This document shows, piece by piece, positions 1 through 7,547 of a stretch of 64,000 nucleotides of DNA. Numbering within the stretch: position 1 is the stretch's first letter; every line of letters starts with the position of its first letter. A program made the translations under genes and the position numbers. The stretch is from NCBI GenBank assembly GCA_963764505.1, contig CAVXSP010000004.1, positions 1 to 64,000 of the forward strand, in the 5' to 3' direction. This stretch comes from CAVXSP01 sp963764505. Its GTDB lineage: Bacteria > Acidobacteriota > Vicinamibacteria > Vicinamibacterales > SCN-69-37. A model generated the notes under the pieces. That model did not search any database, was not told where the DNA came from, and saw only the letters and a list, made by a program, of their open reading frames with translations.

Positions 1-496
1 GTCCGGTCAGCCGCACGCGCCGCAGCAGCTCGGTCGCAATCAGCCGGAAGCCGGACTGCGCGTCGCGCACGGGAACGCCGACGAAGATCGCCGATATCAC
101 CCGGTTGCTGATCGTGTTCGTATAGTAGCGCGAGGCCGGCATCAGTCGGCGGTCGAACGGGCGTGCGCCGATGACGAGGTCGCCGCGTCCGCTGCGTGCG
201 CGCGATGAGCGCGGGCGCGTCGGCCGGGTCGTGCTGCAGATCGCCGTCGATGAACAGCACGTGCGAGAAGTCGCGCGGGAGCAGCGTTGCGAGCCCGGAA
301 CGGATCGCCATGCCCTTGCCGGCGTTCCGCGGATGTCGCAGGACTTCGGCGCCCGCCGCCTCGGCGTGCCGGTGCGTCCCGTCCGTCGATCCGTCGTCGA
401 CGACGAGGACGGTCGAGACGTGCGGCTGCAGCCCGCGCACCACGCGTTCGATCGTCGCGGCCTCGTTGTAGGCCGAGACCAGTGCGGAGTCCTCAT
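1..496 (-). pseudogene. Family 2 glycosyltransferase, partial and frame-disrupted
   Basis: This is a DPM1-like inverting GT2 whose 3' part runs off the left edge. The minus strand gives SAYNEA followed by the nucleotide-sugar motif DDGSTDGT, then the metal-binding stretch DGDLQHDP, then DLVIGARPF and a conserved SGFRL segment. These pieces do not share one frame. A base seems missing near 484-486, just after the ATG at 496, and about two more near 185-205 in a CG-rich run. The ATG overlaps the stop of the MMPL exporter gene (ATGA), so the two are co-transcribed and translationally coupled. GT2 plus MMPL exporter beside ketosynthases recalls aryl-polyene-type loci. The family call is firm. Whether the gene is truly broken or merely mis-sequenced cannot be told from the sequence. 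Confidence 0.75.
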
Positions 497-2940
497 CGCC
501 GGCGTCCCATCACGATCGCCGGCAGCACGAGGAGCGACGCGACGAGGCTGCCGGCCACCGTGAGCGTCGTCACCAGGCCCAGCAGGCGCAGCGGACGATA
601 GCTCGAGAAGGCGAGCGAGCCGAAGCCGAGAATCGTGGACGCCCCGGCCAGCAGGATGGCCGGCGCCATCTCGGTGAGCGCGATGGAAAGACCATCCGCG
701 CCGGCGTGCAGCGTCCGGTGCAGCACGTGCACGCCATAGTCCACGCTGATCCCGACCGACATCAGGAGGGCGAACACGCTGAACAGGTCCAGCTCGACGC
801 GGAACAGCGCAAGCAGGCCGGCCGCCCAGAGCAGGCTGAGCGCGGTCGGCACGAGCGCCAGCGCGACCACGCGGGGATCGCGAAACGCCACGATCACGAT
901 GAGAACGACCGCGACCGTGCCGATGGCCGCGCCGCTCAGAAAGCTGGGCCAGAACCTCTGCGCCAGTTCGGCGTTCACGGGGCCGACGCCGGTCAGCCGC
1001 AGCGGCGCGCCCAGGCGCGCCACCACTTCGCCGACGCGCGCGCGCTCGGCATCCGAGCGCGGATACACGTACGTCACCGTGGTGTACTCGTCACCGCTCC
1101 GCTGCACGAATTGGCCCAAAAGATCCGCCAAGCCGTGCGCATTGTAGCCGTCGAGCGTCAGGCGCTGCGCCGGGTCGAGCAGCACGGGCAGGCGGGCGGT
1201 GAACGCGTCGAACGTGCCCGGCCGGAAGCCGGCGGCGTCGGCCGCCTGCGCAATCCGGTCCGGCAGTGCGCCCAGCGAGGCGCGCGCGTCGGCCGCGAGC
1301 GCCGCGACCGCCTCCTGCCGCGCGCGCGGCGGTAGCAGCGCCGAGACCGCGCTGACGGGCACGGCCGGGGCGTCCTGCAGCGCGCCCTCGAGCCGACTGT
1401 GGGCGTCGACGAGCGCGTCGAGATCCGGGCCGGTGGCCAGCACGATCATCGTGTCGGCCGGCAGCCCGAACCGCTGCGCCAGCCGGGCATCTGCCTCCTC
1501 GCCGGGAGTGTCCGTCTTCAGCCGGTCGAGCGTCGGCACGAGCCGCAGGGCCGGCGCCGCGATCGCACAGACGACCGTCATCAACCCGGCGGCCGCGACG
1601 ATGAGCCGGCGCCGCCGCGAGACGAGCGCCGGCAGCCATCGTGCCTCCAGCCGTCGCAGCTGGTTCGGCGTCGGGTGCGGCGGCGCGAGGGCCGGCACCA
1701 TGGCCAGCGTGAAGACGCCGCACAGCAGGATGCCGATCCCGACAATGCGCCCGAGCCCGGCGAGCGCGGGGAAGTCGAGGAGCGCGAGACCCAGAAACGT
1801 CGCCGCCGTGGTCGTGAAGCCGATGGTCAGGCTCACGGCCGGTGACGCGAGCCCCGCCACGGCTCCTTCGGCGTCCTGTCCCCGTCGTCGGCCGGTGAGA
1901 TAGGCGACGTACAGGAGCAGCGTGCCGTCCACTCCGAGCCCGAACAGCATGGCCGCGCTGCCGCTCGCCGCCGTCGACAGCGGTTCGAACAGCCCGCAGA
2001 CGACGATCGTCACGAGCGACGCCAGCACGATCGGCGCCGCGACCAGCAGGAGCGGCCGCGGGCTCCGGAACACGAGGACGACGAGCAGGGTCACGGTGAC
2101 GAACGACGCCACGCCGTTGCGGATGCTCTCGGTGCGGACGAGCGCTTCGACTTCCGGTGCGATGCGGTATCCGCCGCCTTCCTCGATGGTGAGCGGCGGC
2201 AGCGGATCGCCCGCCTCGTCCTTCGGCTGGGCGAGGGTCTCGGCGGCGATGGCGTCGAGACTCGCGTTCAGCCCGCGCGAGAAGTCCACGTTCTGCGGAG
2301 GCGCGACAGGCTGGGCGATGATCAGCCGGCTGCGCCCGTCGGCCGAGACATAGCCGCGGCCGTCTCCGCTCCAGCCGAGTGGCAGCCCCTCGCTCCGCAG
2401 CCGATCGCGCAAGAGGACGAGCCAGCCCAGCGGATCGTTCTGGACGAGCTCGCGCATGTCCGCGCTCGGGATCGTGAGGCGATCGCGGGCCTCGGCGAGG
2501 GCGGCGCCGAGCGCGGGCCGTTCGAGTCGAGCGAGCGCCTCGCGCGTCGCCGGCGGATCGAGCAGGAGCAGCCGGCGATCGAGCAGATAGCTCCAGTCGC
2601 GTCCGGGCTCGTTCGCGCCGCCGTGCACGTCGTGGAGGTCGGGCAGCGCGCGGAGGCGGGTGAGGTATCCCGCGATGGCGTGGTCGTACTCCGCGATCGT
2701 GTGGCCGTCCGGGGCCTGGATCGAGACGAACAGCCGATCGAGGCTGCCGAAGTCGTCGAGATACGTGCGGAACGCCTGGAACGTCGGCGCGCGCTGCGGC
2801 AGGAGATCGAGGACGTTCGAGTTGAACGACACCGACGTGACGCCGGCCGCCGCGGCGATCCCGATGACCGCCATGATGGCGAGCGTGGCGTGGCGATAGC
2901 GGAACGCTGCGACCAGCAGGCGTCGGAAGGCGAGCTCCAT
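493..2940 (-). CDS. MMPL/RND-family lipid exporter
   Basis: An 815-residue inner-membrane RND-type transporter with the usual two-fold MMPL layout. It has an N-terminal membrane segment (about residues 15-35), a large periplasmic loop, a five-to-six-helix bundle containing GLGVDGTLL, a second loop, and a second bundle containing SVGISVDYGV. The aspartates in the two bundles match the proton-relay position of RND pumps. The family moves hydrophobic lipids or polyketides such as hopanoids, mycolates and aryl polyenes across the inner membrane. It sits upstream of, and overlaps, the glycosyltransferase gene and diverges from the ketosynthase operon, so its likely cargo is the product of that operon. 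The substrate is inferred from context only. HpnN-like hopanoid transport is an alternative, but no hopanoid genes are visible. Confidence 0.85.
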   Translation of the reverse strand: MELAFRRLLVAAFRYRHATLAIMAVIGIAAAAGVTSVSFNSNVLDLLPQRAPTFQAFRTYLDDFGSLDRLFVSIQAPDGHTIAEYDHAIAGYLTRLRALPDLHDVHGGANEPGRDWSYLLDRRLLLLDPPATREALARLERPALGAALAEARDRLTIPSADMRELVQNDPLGWLVLLRDRLRSEGLPLGWSGDGRGYVSADGRSRLIIAQPVAPPQNVDFSRGLNASLDAIAAETLAQPKDEAGDPLPPLTIEEGGGYRIAPEVEALVRTESIRNGVASFVTVTLLVVLVFRSPRPLLLVAAPIVLASLVTIVVCGLFEPLSTAASGSAAMLFGLGVDGTLLLYVAYLTGRRRGQDAEGAVAGLASPAVSLTIGFTTTAATFLGLALLDFPALAGLGRIVGIGILLCGVFTLAMVPALAPPHPTPNQLRRLEARWLPALVSRRRRLIVAAAGLMTVVCAIAAPALRLVPTLDRLKTDTPGEEADARLAQRFGLPADTMIVLATGPDLDALVDAHSRLEGALQDAPAVPVSAVSALLPPRARQEAVAALAADARASLGALPDRIAQAADAAGFRPGTFDAFTARLPVLLDPAQRLTLDGYNAHGLADLLGQFVQRSGDEYTTVTYVYPRSDAERARVGEVVARLGAPLRLTGVGPVNAELAQRFWPSFLSGAAIGTVAVVLIVIVAFRDPRVVALALVPTALSLLWAAGLLALFRVELDLFSVFALLMSVGISVDYGVHVLHRTLHAGADGLSIALTEMAPAILLAGASTILGFGSLAFSSYRPLRLLGLVTTLTVAGSLVASLLVLPAIVMGRRR

Positions 2941-2993
2941 CTGGGGCTGGAGTGGCGCGGCCGCTCGCGGCGCGGCGCCGAGTCAGAGCCAAC

Positions 2994-3051
2994 AGTATAG
3001 CTGACGGTGCGCGTCACCTGAGACCGGGGACCTGTCTCGGAAGGATATAAT
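2994..3051. promoter_or_regulatory. Divergent promoter region, exporter versus ketosynthase operon
   Basis: Two back-to-back -10-like boxes lie in the 127-bp gap. TATAAT at 3046-3051 on the plus strand is only about 16 nt before the ATG at 3068, implying a very short leader. TATACT on the minus strand (2999-2994) lies about 54 nt before the exporter start. No good -35 match is present for either. Both arms could share one activator-dependent control region. This is a sequence-pattern prediction only. Confidence 0.35.
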
Positions 3052-3067
3052 CGCCCTCGACTGATTG

Positions 3068-4294
3068 ATGCGGCCGCTCGCAATCACGGGACGGAGCAGC
3101 TTTTCCGGTTTCGGCATAGGCGCCGCGTCGTTCGAAAGCGGACTTGCCGCGGGCCGCACCGCCATCGCGCCGGTGCCGTTCGACCAGGCGCGCACGCGCG
3201 CCCGCACCGGCGCTGTCATCGCCGATTTCGACGCGGCTCGGTACATCCCGTCGGCCAGGCTGCGGCGGATCGACCGCATCGGTCAGCTCGCGATCGCGGC
3301 CGCCCGGCTCGCGCTCGACGACGCGCGACTGGCGCCCGGCGGGACGGGCGGGACGATCGACGCCGAGCGAGCCGGCGTCGTGGTGGGCAGCGCGACGGCG
3401 GGACTGCACACCCTCGTGAGCTACCTCGACGGGCTTGCGCAGCGCGGCCGCGCGGGCGCCTCGGCGATGGATTTCAGCAACACGGTCGGCAACGCGGCAG
3501 CGAGCTTGTGCGGACTCGAGCTCGGCCTGCGCGGGCCGAACCTGACGCTCGCGTGCAGGGAGGCGTCCGCCGCGGGCGCGATCGCTGCCGCCGCGGGGCT
3601 GCTCGCGGGCGATCAGGCCGACGCCCTCGTGACGGGTGGCGTCGACGACTTCGAAGCGATGTACTTCGCCGTGCACGACGCGTTCGGCGTCCTGGCTCAC
3701 GATGCCGGCCAGGGCGAGGCGTCGCGGCCGTTCGATCGGCGCCGCAACGGCTTCGTGATGGGCAGCGGCGGCTTTCTCCTGGCGCTCGAGCGGCCGCCGT
3801 TCGCCGCGGCGCGCGGCGCGTCCGTGCTCGGCTGGCTGCGGGGCGTGGGCGCCACGGCCGCTCGCGCCACCCTCAATGCCTGGCCCGAGGACGCGGGCGC
3901 GCTCGCGCGGGCGATGCGCGAGGCGCTCGCGGACGCGGGGGCCGGGCCGGCCGATGTCGCCGTCGTCTTCGCCTCGGCGAACTCGACGGTCGCGCTCGAT
4001 CGCGTGGAGGCGACGGCGCTCGCCGATGTCTTCGGTGATCGCGGCGTACCGGTCGTGGCCATCAAGGGGGCCCTCGGTGAGAGCGGCGCGGCCGGCGCTG
4101 CCGCGCTCCAGGCGGCGCTGGACGCGTTGCGCCGCAGGCGGCTGCCGCCGACGGCCGGCCACGAGGAACCGGACCCGGCCTGCCCGGTCGACGTCTCGCC
4201 AGTGGAGCGGCCGCTCGCCGCGGGCCCGCTCGTGGCGCTCGTCAACAGCTTCGCGAGCGGCGGCACGAGCTACTCGCTGGCCGTGAGCGCATGA
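3068..4294 (+). CDS. Ketosynthase-like chain-length factor (lacks both active-site His)
   Basis: A 408-residue thiolase-fold beta-ketoacyl synthase homologue. The nucleophile cysteine is kept at about residue 163 (LACREAS). The first catalytic histidine region reads ASANST instead of the usual NAHGT, and the second reads KGALGESG instead of KSxxGHxxG, so histidine is replaced by glutamate near residue 338. A complete ketosynthase needs Cys-His-His, so this subunit should not condense on its own. It probably pairs with the intact ketosynthase at 6305-7522 as the non-catalytic half of a KS/CLF heterodimer that sets chain length. The ATG at 3068 is preferred over an adjacent TTG at 3065. The 3' end overlaps the reductase gene by 4 nt, indicating a tight operon. 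Confidence 0.8.
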   Translation: MRPLAITGRSSFSGFGIGAASFESGLAAGRTAIAPVPFDQARTRARTGAVIADFDAARYIPSARLRRIDRIGQLAIAAARLALDDARLAPGGTGGTIDAERAGVVVGSATAGLHTLVSYLDGLAQRGRAGASAMDFSNTVGNAAASLCGLELGLRGPNLTLACREASAAGAIAAAAGLLAGDQADALVTGGVDDFEAMYFAVHDAFGVLAHDAGQGEASRPFDRRRNGFVMGSGGFLLALERPPFAAARGASVLGWLRGVGATAARATLNAWPEDAGALARAMREALADAGAGPADVAVVFASANSTVALDRVEATALADVFGDRGVPVVAIKGALGESGAAGAAALQAALDALRRRRLPPTAGHEEPDPACPVDVSPVERPLAAGPLVALVNSFASGGTSYSLAVSA

Positions 4295-5046
4295 GCGACC
4301 GCCGGGACTCGCTCGAGGGGCGCGTGGCCGCGGTGACGGGCGGCAGCCGCGGGATCGGCCGGGCGATTGCGGTCGAGCTGGCGCGGCGCGGCGCCGCGGT
4401 CGGCCTCTCGTACCGGACCGCCAGCACCGCCGCCGACGAGGTCGTGCGCGACATCGAGTCGACGGGCGGGCGCGCGGTCGCGCGGGCCTGCGACGTCGGC
4501 GACGAGGCGCAGGTCGCCGCGTTCTTCACCGACGTCGACGCGGCGCTCGGGCCGGTCGACATCCTCGTGAACAACGCCGGGATCGCCGACGACAGCGTCC
4601 TGATGTTCATGGACCGCGCCCGCTGGGATCGGGTCATCGACGTCAACCTGACGGGCGCTTACCTGTGCGCGCGGGCCGTCGTTCGGGGCATGATGGTGCG
4701 CCGGTGGGGCCGCATCATCAATATTGGGTCGGCGAGCGGCCGGCTGGGGGTCGCGGGCCAGGTCAACTACGCCGCGTCCAAGGCGGGGCTGTTCGGCTTC
4801 ACCCGCGCGCTCGCCCGCGAAGTCGCGCCGCAGGGCGTGCTCGTCAACGCCGTGACCCCAGGTTTCGTCGAGACGGATATGACGAGCCGGCTCTCGGCGG
4901 CCGCGCGGGCGTCGCTCCTCCAACAGGTCGCGCTGAACCGGCCGGGCGCGCCGGAGGAGATCGCGGCGGTCGTGGGCTTTCTCGCGTCGGATGGCGCGAG
5001 CTACGTCACGGGGCAGATCCTGGCGGTCGACGGGGGGATGCCCTAG
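4291..5046 (+). CDS. fabG: 3-oxoacyl-ACP reductase, SDR family
   Basis: A 251-residue classical short-chain dehydrogenase that reduces beta-ketoacyl-ACP with NADPH in the cytoplasm. The cofactor glycine motif TGGSRGIG is at residues 16-23 and NNAG at 94-97. The Ser147, Tyr160, Lys164 triad (YAASK) is intact, and the C-terminus has the FabG-like VTGQILAVDGG. It starts inside the ketosynthase-like gene (ATGA overlap) and is followed 21 nt later by the acyl carrier protein gene, so it is the dedicated ketoreductase of this type II set. The symbol describes the family. The genome's main fabG may lie elsewhere. Confidence 0.88.
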   Translation: MSDRRDSLEGRVAAVTGGSRGIGRAIAVELARRGAAVGLSYRTASTAADEVVRDIESTGGRAVARACDVGDEAQVAAFFTDVDAALGPVDILVNNAGIADDSVLMFMDRARWDRVIDVNLTGAYLCARAVVRGMMVRRWGRIINIGSASGRLGVAGQVNYAASKAGLFGFTRALAREVAPQGVLVNAVTPGFVETDMTSRLSAAARASLLQQVALNRPGAPEEIAAVVGFLASDGASYVTGQILAVDGGMP

Positions 5047-5067
5047 CGAGGTTCGTTCGAGATACGC

Positions 5068-5328
5068 ATGAGTACCGATCTCAAACTGCAGATCAAGCAG
5101 GCGTTGGTGACGAGCCTGCGGCTGACGATCGACCCGGCGGAGATCGCCGACGACATTCCGCTCTTCGGCGAGGGGCTGGGCCTCGACTCGATCGACGCCC
5201 TCGAGCTGGTCCTCGAGATCGAGCGCACGTTCGGCGTCACCATCGGCGATCAGGAGCTCGGCAAGCGCGTCCTGCAGTCTGTCGATTCCATCGCCGCGTT
5301 CATCGAGGTCTCGCGCGCGTCGTCCTGA
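5068..5328 (+). CDS. Acyl carrier protein
   Basis: An 86-residue acidic four-helix carrier. The 4'-phosphopantetheine attachment serine is Ser41 in GLDSIDALEL, the canonical DSL-type motif with Ile in place of Leu. It carries the growing acyl chain between the ketosynthase pair and the reductase. Its position inside the operon, rather than beside housekeeping fabD/fabF, argues for a pathway-specific carrier. Confidence 0.9.
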   Translation: MSTDLKLQIKQALVTSLRLTIDPAEIADDIPLFGEGLGLDSIDALELVLEIERTFGVTIGDQELGKRVLQSVDSIAAFIEVSRASS

Positions 5329-5336
5329 GTCCGACG

Positions 5337-6299
5337 ATGAAGGCCGACCTGCACGTGCATTCGTATCACTCCGGCTACGCGTCGCAGCTGCGCGTCCTGC
5401 GCTCGCGCGAGTGCTACTCGTCGGCCGAGGACGTCTATCGCACGGCCAAGGCGCGCGGGATGGACCTCGTCTGTCTCACCGACCACGACACGCTCGACGG
5501 CTGTGTGGACTTTCTGAGCCGGCATCCCGGCGCCGACGACTTCATCGTCGGCGAGGAGATCGAGTGCCGCGTCCCCGACGCGCCGGGGCTGCGCGTCCAT
5601 CTCGGCGCGCTCGGCATGACGGAGCGGATCCATCGTGACGTCCGGCCGCTGCGCGGCAACGTGTTCGAGGCGGCCGCGTACCTGCGGCAGCAGGACGTCC
5701 TGTTCGCGGTGAACCACCTCTTCTTCTTCTTCCGCGGCCAGGTGCCGGACCGGCGCTACGTGGCGGACATGCTCGGGATGGCGCCCGGTGTCGAGGTGCG
5801 CAACGGCGCCATGTCGGCCGGTCACAACGGATTCATCGCGGAGCTCGTCGAGGAGGCCCGGGCCGCAGAAGGCACGGCGCCGATCGTCATGGCCGGCAGC
5901 GACGCGCACACGCTGCGGTGGGTCGGCACGACGTACACGGACGCGCCCGGCGCCACTCGCGACGAGTTCCTCGCCAGCGTGCGCGCCGGCCTCGGCATGG
6001 CCGGCGGCGAACACGGCGGCCTGTGGCGCGCGACGAGCGAGATCTACGGCGTCATCGTCAGATTCTGGCTCTCGTTGGCCGGCCTCGAGCGCCAGGACCT
6101 GCGGCCGGCGGCGCGACTGGTGTCGGCGCTCTGTTCGCTGGCGCTCCTGCCGATGCAGTTCGTGCCCGCGATCGTCGCCTTCGAGCTGAAGCGCGGCGAA
6201 GCGGCGCAGATCCGCCGCTCGCGCGCAGTCCTCGCGGCCGGACGGCCGCAGGGAAAAGCGGCGTTCGACGGGCGTCCGGTCACGCCGGCGGAGTCCTGA
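5337..6299 (+). CDS. PHP-domain metal-dependent hydrolase with a C-terminal membrane helix
   Basis: A 320-residue protein of the polymerase-and-histidinol-phosphatase (PHP) superfamily. Metal-ligand motifs are in order: DLHVHS (residues 4-9), TDHDTLDG (about 49-56), a GEEIEC strand, NHLFF, and GSDAHTLR near residue 185. These would bind two or three metals for phosphoester hydrolysis. After the barrel there is a hydrophobic helix (LVSALCSLALLPMQFVPAIV region, about 262-281), then a basic tail, suggesting attachment to the inner membrane. It starts 8 nt after the acyl carrier stop and ends 5 nt before the second ketosynthase. Its role in the lipid pathway is unknown. A lipid-phosphate or nucleotide-activated head-group phosphatase would fit. 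The substrate is not predictable from the motifs. Confidence 0.8.
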   Translation: MKADLHVHSYHSGYASQLRVLRSRECYSSAEDVYRTAKARGMDLVCLTDHDTLDGCVDFLSRHPGADDFIVGEEIECRVPDAPGLRVHLGALGMTERIHRDVRPLRGNVFEAAAYLRQQDVLFAVNHLFFFFRGQVPDRRYVADMLGMAPGVEVRNGAMSAGHNGFIAELVEEARAAEGTAPIVMAGSDAHTLRWVGTTYTDAPGATRDEFLASVRAGLGMAGGEHGGLWRATSEIYGVIVRFWLSLAGLERQDLRPAARLVSALCSLALLPMQFVPAIVAFELKRGEAAQIRRSRAVLAAGRPQGKAAFDGRPVTPAES

Positions 6300-6304
6300 A
6301 TCGG

Positions 6305-7522
6305 GTGGCGAAGCGGCGGGTCGTCATCACCGGCATCGGGCTGGTGTCCAGTCTGGGCACCGGCCGCGAGGTCGTCTGGGACGCGCTCGTCGCAGGCCGC
6401 TGCGGGATCGGCCGGCCGGTACACTTCGACTCGACCGGCTATCGCAGCGAGCTCGCCGCCGAGATCGCGGACTATGGCGCCGAGGCCCGCTTCACCCCGC
6501 GCCAGCGCCGCCGCCTGTCCCGCTCTGACCAGATCGCGATCGTCGCCGCGTCGGACGCCGTGGCCGACGCCGGCCTCGACGGACGGACGATGCTGGAGCG
6601 CACGGGGGTGATTTTCGGCGCCGGCACCGCGGACCTGCGGCGAAACGAGGAATACCTGAGGGCGGTCCGCACGCGGGGCCTCGAGCGCGCCCGACCGTCG
6701 CTGGTCTTCAACTTCTTCTCGAACACGCCGGTCGACGCCGTCGGCGAATGGTTCGGGTACGGCGGTCCCAGGAACTGTGTCGTGGCCGCATGCTCGTCGA
6801 GCACGATTGCCATCGGCCAGGCGGCCGACCTCGTGCGCACCGGACAGGCCGATGTCATGCTGGCCGGCGGGTCGGACGTCCTCTGTCATCTCACGGTGAG
6901 CGGGTTCAACGCGCTGCGGCTGGTCGACGTGGCGCCGTGCCGTCCGTTCGACGTCAGCCGCGCCGGCATGAACATCGGCGAGGCCGGCGCCGTGGTCGTG
7001 CTCGAGGACTTCGACACGGCGCGCCGCCGGGGCGTGAAGATGTACGCCGAGGTCGCGACCTACGCGGCTGCGTGCGAGGCCTATCACGCGACGTCGCCGG
7101 AGCCGGAGGGTCGGGCGGTCGCCTCGGCGATTACCCGTGCGCTGGCGGCGGCAGGGCTCGATCCGGCCGACGTCGATCACGTGAACGCGCACGGCACGGC
7201 GACGCCGCAGAACGACCAGGCCGAAGCCCGCGCGTTTCACACGGTATTCGGCCCACGGGCCCGTCGGCTGCCCGTGACCTCCATCAAGTCCATGATCGGA
7301 CACTGCCTGGGCGCGGCGGGCGGGATCGAGGCCGCCGTGCTCGCGCTCTCGATCGACCGCGGCGTCATTCCTCCGACGATCCACCACGAAACCACCGACC
7401 CCGAGTGCGGCCTCGACATCGTCGCGAACACGGCACGAGAGTGCCGCATCCGTCACGGCGTGTCCACGTCGCTCGCCTTCGGCGGCAACGACTCGGCGCT
7501 GGTGCTCTCGGCCGTTCAGTGA
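6305..7522 (+). CDS. Beta-ketoacyl-ACP synthase, FabF type, complete active site
   Basis: A 405-residue ketosynthase catalysing decarboxylative Claisen condensation of acyl and malonyl-ACP units. All catalytic residues are visible: Cys163 (AACSSS), His296 (NAHGTATPQND), Lys328 and His333 (SIKSMIGHCLGAAG). The C-terminal GGND loop is also present. The GTG at 6305, 5 nt after the PHP stop, fits the family's N-terminus (RRVVITGIGLVS). It is the last gene of the operon and probably partners the histidine-less homologue at 3068-4294. No dehydratase or acyltransferase is visible, so either the product keeps beta-hydroxyl groups, or those steps come from elsewhere, including beyond the left edge. 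Confidence 0.9.
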   Translation: MAKRRVVITGIGLVSSLGTGREVVWDALVAGRCGIGRPVHFDSTGYRSELAAEIADYGAEARFTPRQRRRLSRSDQIAIVAASDAVADAGLDGRTMLERTGVIFGAGTADLRRNEEYLRAVRTRGLERARPSLVFNFFSNTPVDAVGEWFGYGGPRNCVVAACSSSTIAIGQAADLVRTGQADVMLAGGSDVLCHLTVSGFNALRLVDVAPCRPFDVSRAGMNIGEAGAVVVLEDFDTARRRGVKMYAEVATYAAACEAYHATSPEPEGRAVASAITRALAAAGLDPADVDHVNAHGTATPQNDQAEARAFHTVFGPRARRLPVTSIKSMIGHCLGAAGGIEAAVLALSIDRGVIPPTIHHETTDPECGLDIVANTARECRIRHGVSTSLAFGGNDSALVLSAVQ

Positions 7523-7547
7523 TCCTGGCGCGCCACCGACGCGGCGC

